A program made the position numbers and the translations under genes. Source: Bifidobacterium ramosum (GTDB taxonomy: Bacteria > Actinomycetota > Actinomycetes > Actinomycetales > Bifidobacteriaceae). From it: a DNA stretch of 64,000 nucleotides. Shown piece after piece: positions 62,977 to 64,000 of the stretch; positions within the stretch are counted from its first letter, which is position 1; the number at the start of each line of letters is the position of its first letter. The stretch spans positions 1 to 64,000 of the forward strand of contig NZ_WBSM01000002.1 of the NCBI RefSeq assembly GCF_009299505.1, read 5' to 3'. Under the pieces are notes generated by a model, which had not been told where the DNA came from, did no database searches, and was given only the letters and a program-made list of their open reading frames with translations.

Positions 62977-64000
62977 ATGTCTCAGATCAAATTCGCCAAT
63001 ATCCTGCTGGAGAGGAACCCGCGCTCGCTGAGCTATCCTTCCCTGTACTGCAAGGCCGACGGCCCGGTCATCGAGGATGAGACAGCCGCGGATGGCTCTT
63101 GGCTGCTCTACGCCAAAGGCGAGTACGACTTCTCCACCTACTTCAACTCACTGTCGGTGCAGAAGCTGCGCAAGTACACAAACGCGTCCCGGTTTTTCCT
63201 GCACCTCGAGCTGAAGGGCGCCGTAGCCCACGTTCTGCAGACCAAGGGCGGCGTGTTTTCCGCGCATCCGGAGCCGGTCGAGGCCGTAACGGCGGACTTT
63301 CCGGCGTCTGACGACTGGCAGAGTGTCGATCTCGAACTGGAAGTGGACGACGACGCCGTGCTGGTCGGATTCACCATCGTCACCGAAGGTCGAGTCGCCA
63401 TTCGGAATAGCTACTATTCACTGGAATACGACGGTGAGCTGCGTCCCATCGAGCTGGTGCTGGCAACCACCACGTTCAAGAAGGAAAGCTTCATTGAGCG
63501 CAACATCGGTCTGGTCAAGGATCAGATCCTCGGCTCCGGCGAAGACATCGCTGATCACTTCCACATGTACGTCATCGACAACGGCCGTACCCTCGACGCC
63601 GACACGCTGAGTGACGAGCACGTCACCGTGCGCCCGAACCAGAACGTCGGTGGTGCCGGTGGCTTCACCCGCGGCATGATCGAAGCCATGGAGCAGCCGG
63701 TGCCGGCCACGAACATCCTGCTTATGGATGACGACGTGGCCGTCTCTCCGGAAAGCATCAAGCGCACCTACAATCTGTTGCGGCTGCTCAAGCCCGAATA
63801 CCATGACGCGATGATCTCCGGCGCGATGCTCAATTACGAAATCGGCGAGGACCAGTGGGAAGACACTGGCTGGATGACTCCGGAAGGCACGTTCTCCCCA
63901 GCCAAACCTGGTCTGCGCCTTACCAAGTACGAGGACGTCATCTTCAACGAGACGTTCAAACTGCCGAAGGTCATCCGCGAAAGCCACCAGCGTTACGCCG
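62977..64000 (+). CDS. GlfT2-like galactofuranosyltransferase, 3' end outside the window
   Basis: 341 codons are visible and the frame is open at the window end. The N-terminal beta domain (about 1-150) is followed by a GT2 domain: LVLATTTFKKESFIERNIGL, HFHMYVIDNGRTL, NQNVGGAGGFTRGMIEAM and the metal-binding LLMDDDVAVSPESIKRTYNL. This order matches GlfT2, the polymerase that extends galactan from UDP-galactofuranose. The presence of UDP-galactopyranose mutase nearby (outside the window) would support it. Start ATG at 62977. Confidence 0.88.
   Translation, partial: MSQIKFANILLERNPRSLSYPSLYCKADGPVIEDETAADGSWLLYAKGEYDFSTYFNSLSVQKLRKYTNASRFFLHLELKGAVAHVLQTKGGVFSAHPEPVEAVTADFPASDDWQSVDLELEVDDDAVLVGFTIVTEGRVAIRNSYYSLEYDGELRPIELVLATTTFKKESFIERNIGLVKDQILGSGEDIADHFHMYVIDNGRTLDADTLSDEHVTVRPNQNVGGAGGFTRGMIEAMEQPVPATNILLMDDDVAVSPESIKRTYNLLRLLKPEYHDAMISGAMLNYEIGEDQWEDTGWMTPEGTFSPAKPGLRLTKYEDVIFNETFKLPKVIRESHQRYA

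Overview
The window looks like a chromosomal segment of a Bifidobacterium. It is GC-rich with GTG starts and G/C-ending codons, carries an LPKTG pilin with a class C sortase, a fused acetaldehyde/alcohol dehydrogenase AdhE, a class Z S14, an alpha operon without rpsD, a type I-E CRISPR remnant, and an envelope polysaccharide locus with a GlfT2-like enzyme. The genus is an inference from this combination; no species can be named.

Layout. 1-973: repeat-rich, G-rich non-coding DNA ahead of a sortase-dependent pilin (974-3088). The pilin-specific sortase (6757-7806) is separated from it by three genes that do not belong to pili: a single-pass membrane protein, an AAA ATPase, and a PD-(D/E)XK nuclease-like protein overlapping the ATPase by 4 nt. 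They are followed by an array of six 41-bp hairpins. 8154-14116: a CapA-like protein, a YigZ/IMPACT protein, an LRV-repeat protein and MalQ. 14525-15486: rplM-rpsI. 15780-24662: GlgX, a ROK regulator, AdhE under a Rex-like operator, a CRISPR remnant and acetolactate decarboxylase. 25089-26909: a YwiC-like membrane protein, a cluster of five DnaA boxes and an orphan AbiEi-like protein. 27145-43331: the S10, spc and alpha operons with secY, adk, infA, rpmJ, rpoA, rplQ and truA. 43527-46714: an ATP-grasp/Alpha-E protein and a transglutaminase. 46985-47069: tRNA-Ser(CGA). 47212-64000: a cell-surface region with secreted wall-binding proteins, then a polysaccharide operon (two polyprenyl-phosphate-type GT2 enzymes, UDP-glucose dehydrogenase, GT-C-like membrane proteins, a flippase and a GlfT2-like enzyme cut by the window end).

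The most unusual feature is a dispersed hairpin family: 18 full copies and one half copy of a 45-46 bp element with arms ACGGACATACAGCCGATT and its complement. All copies are intergenic. Several carry paired base changes that keep the stem. Most sit in doublets whose starts are 98, 102 or (four times) 106 bp apart, five of seven doublets having clearly inverted loops. Two further hairpin families (6361-6688 and 18435-18573) and a 23-bp perfect inverted repeat (42297-42378) share the same design.

The best candidate for a new functional system is the ATPase/nuclease-like pair at 4090-6278 with its adjacent hairpin array. A defence role is an inference from domain logic and from its position inside an otherwise normal pilus locus.
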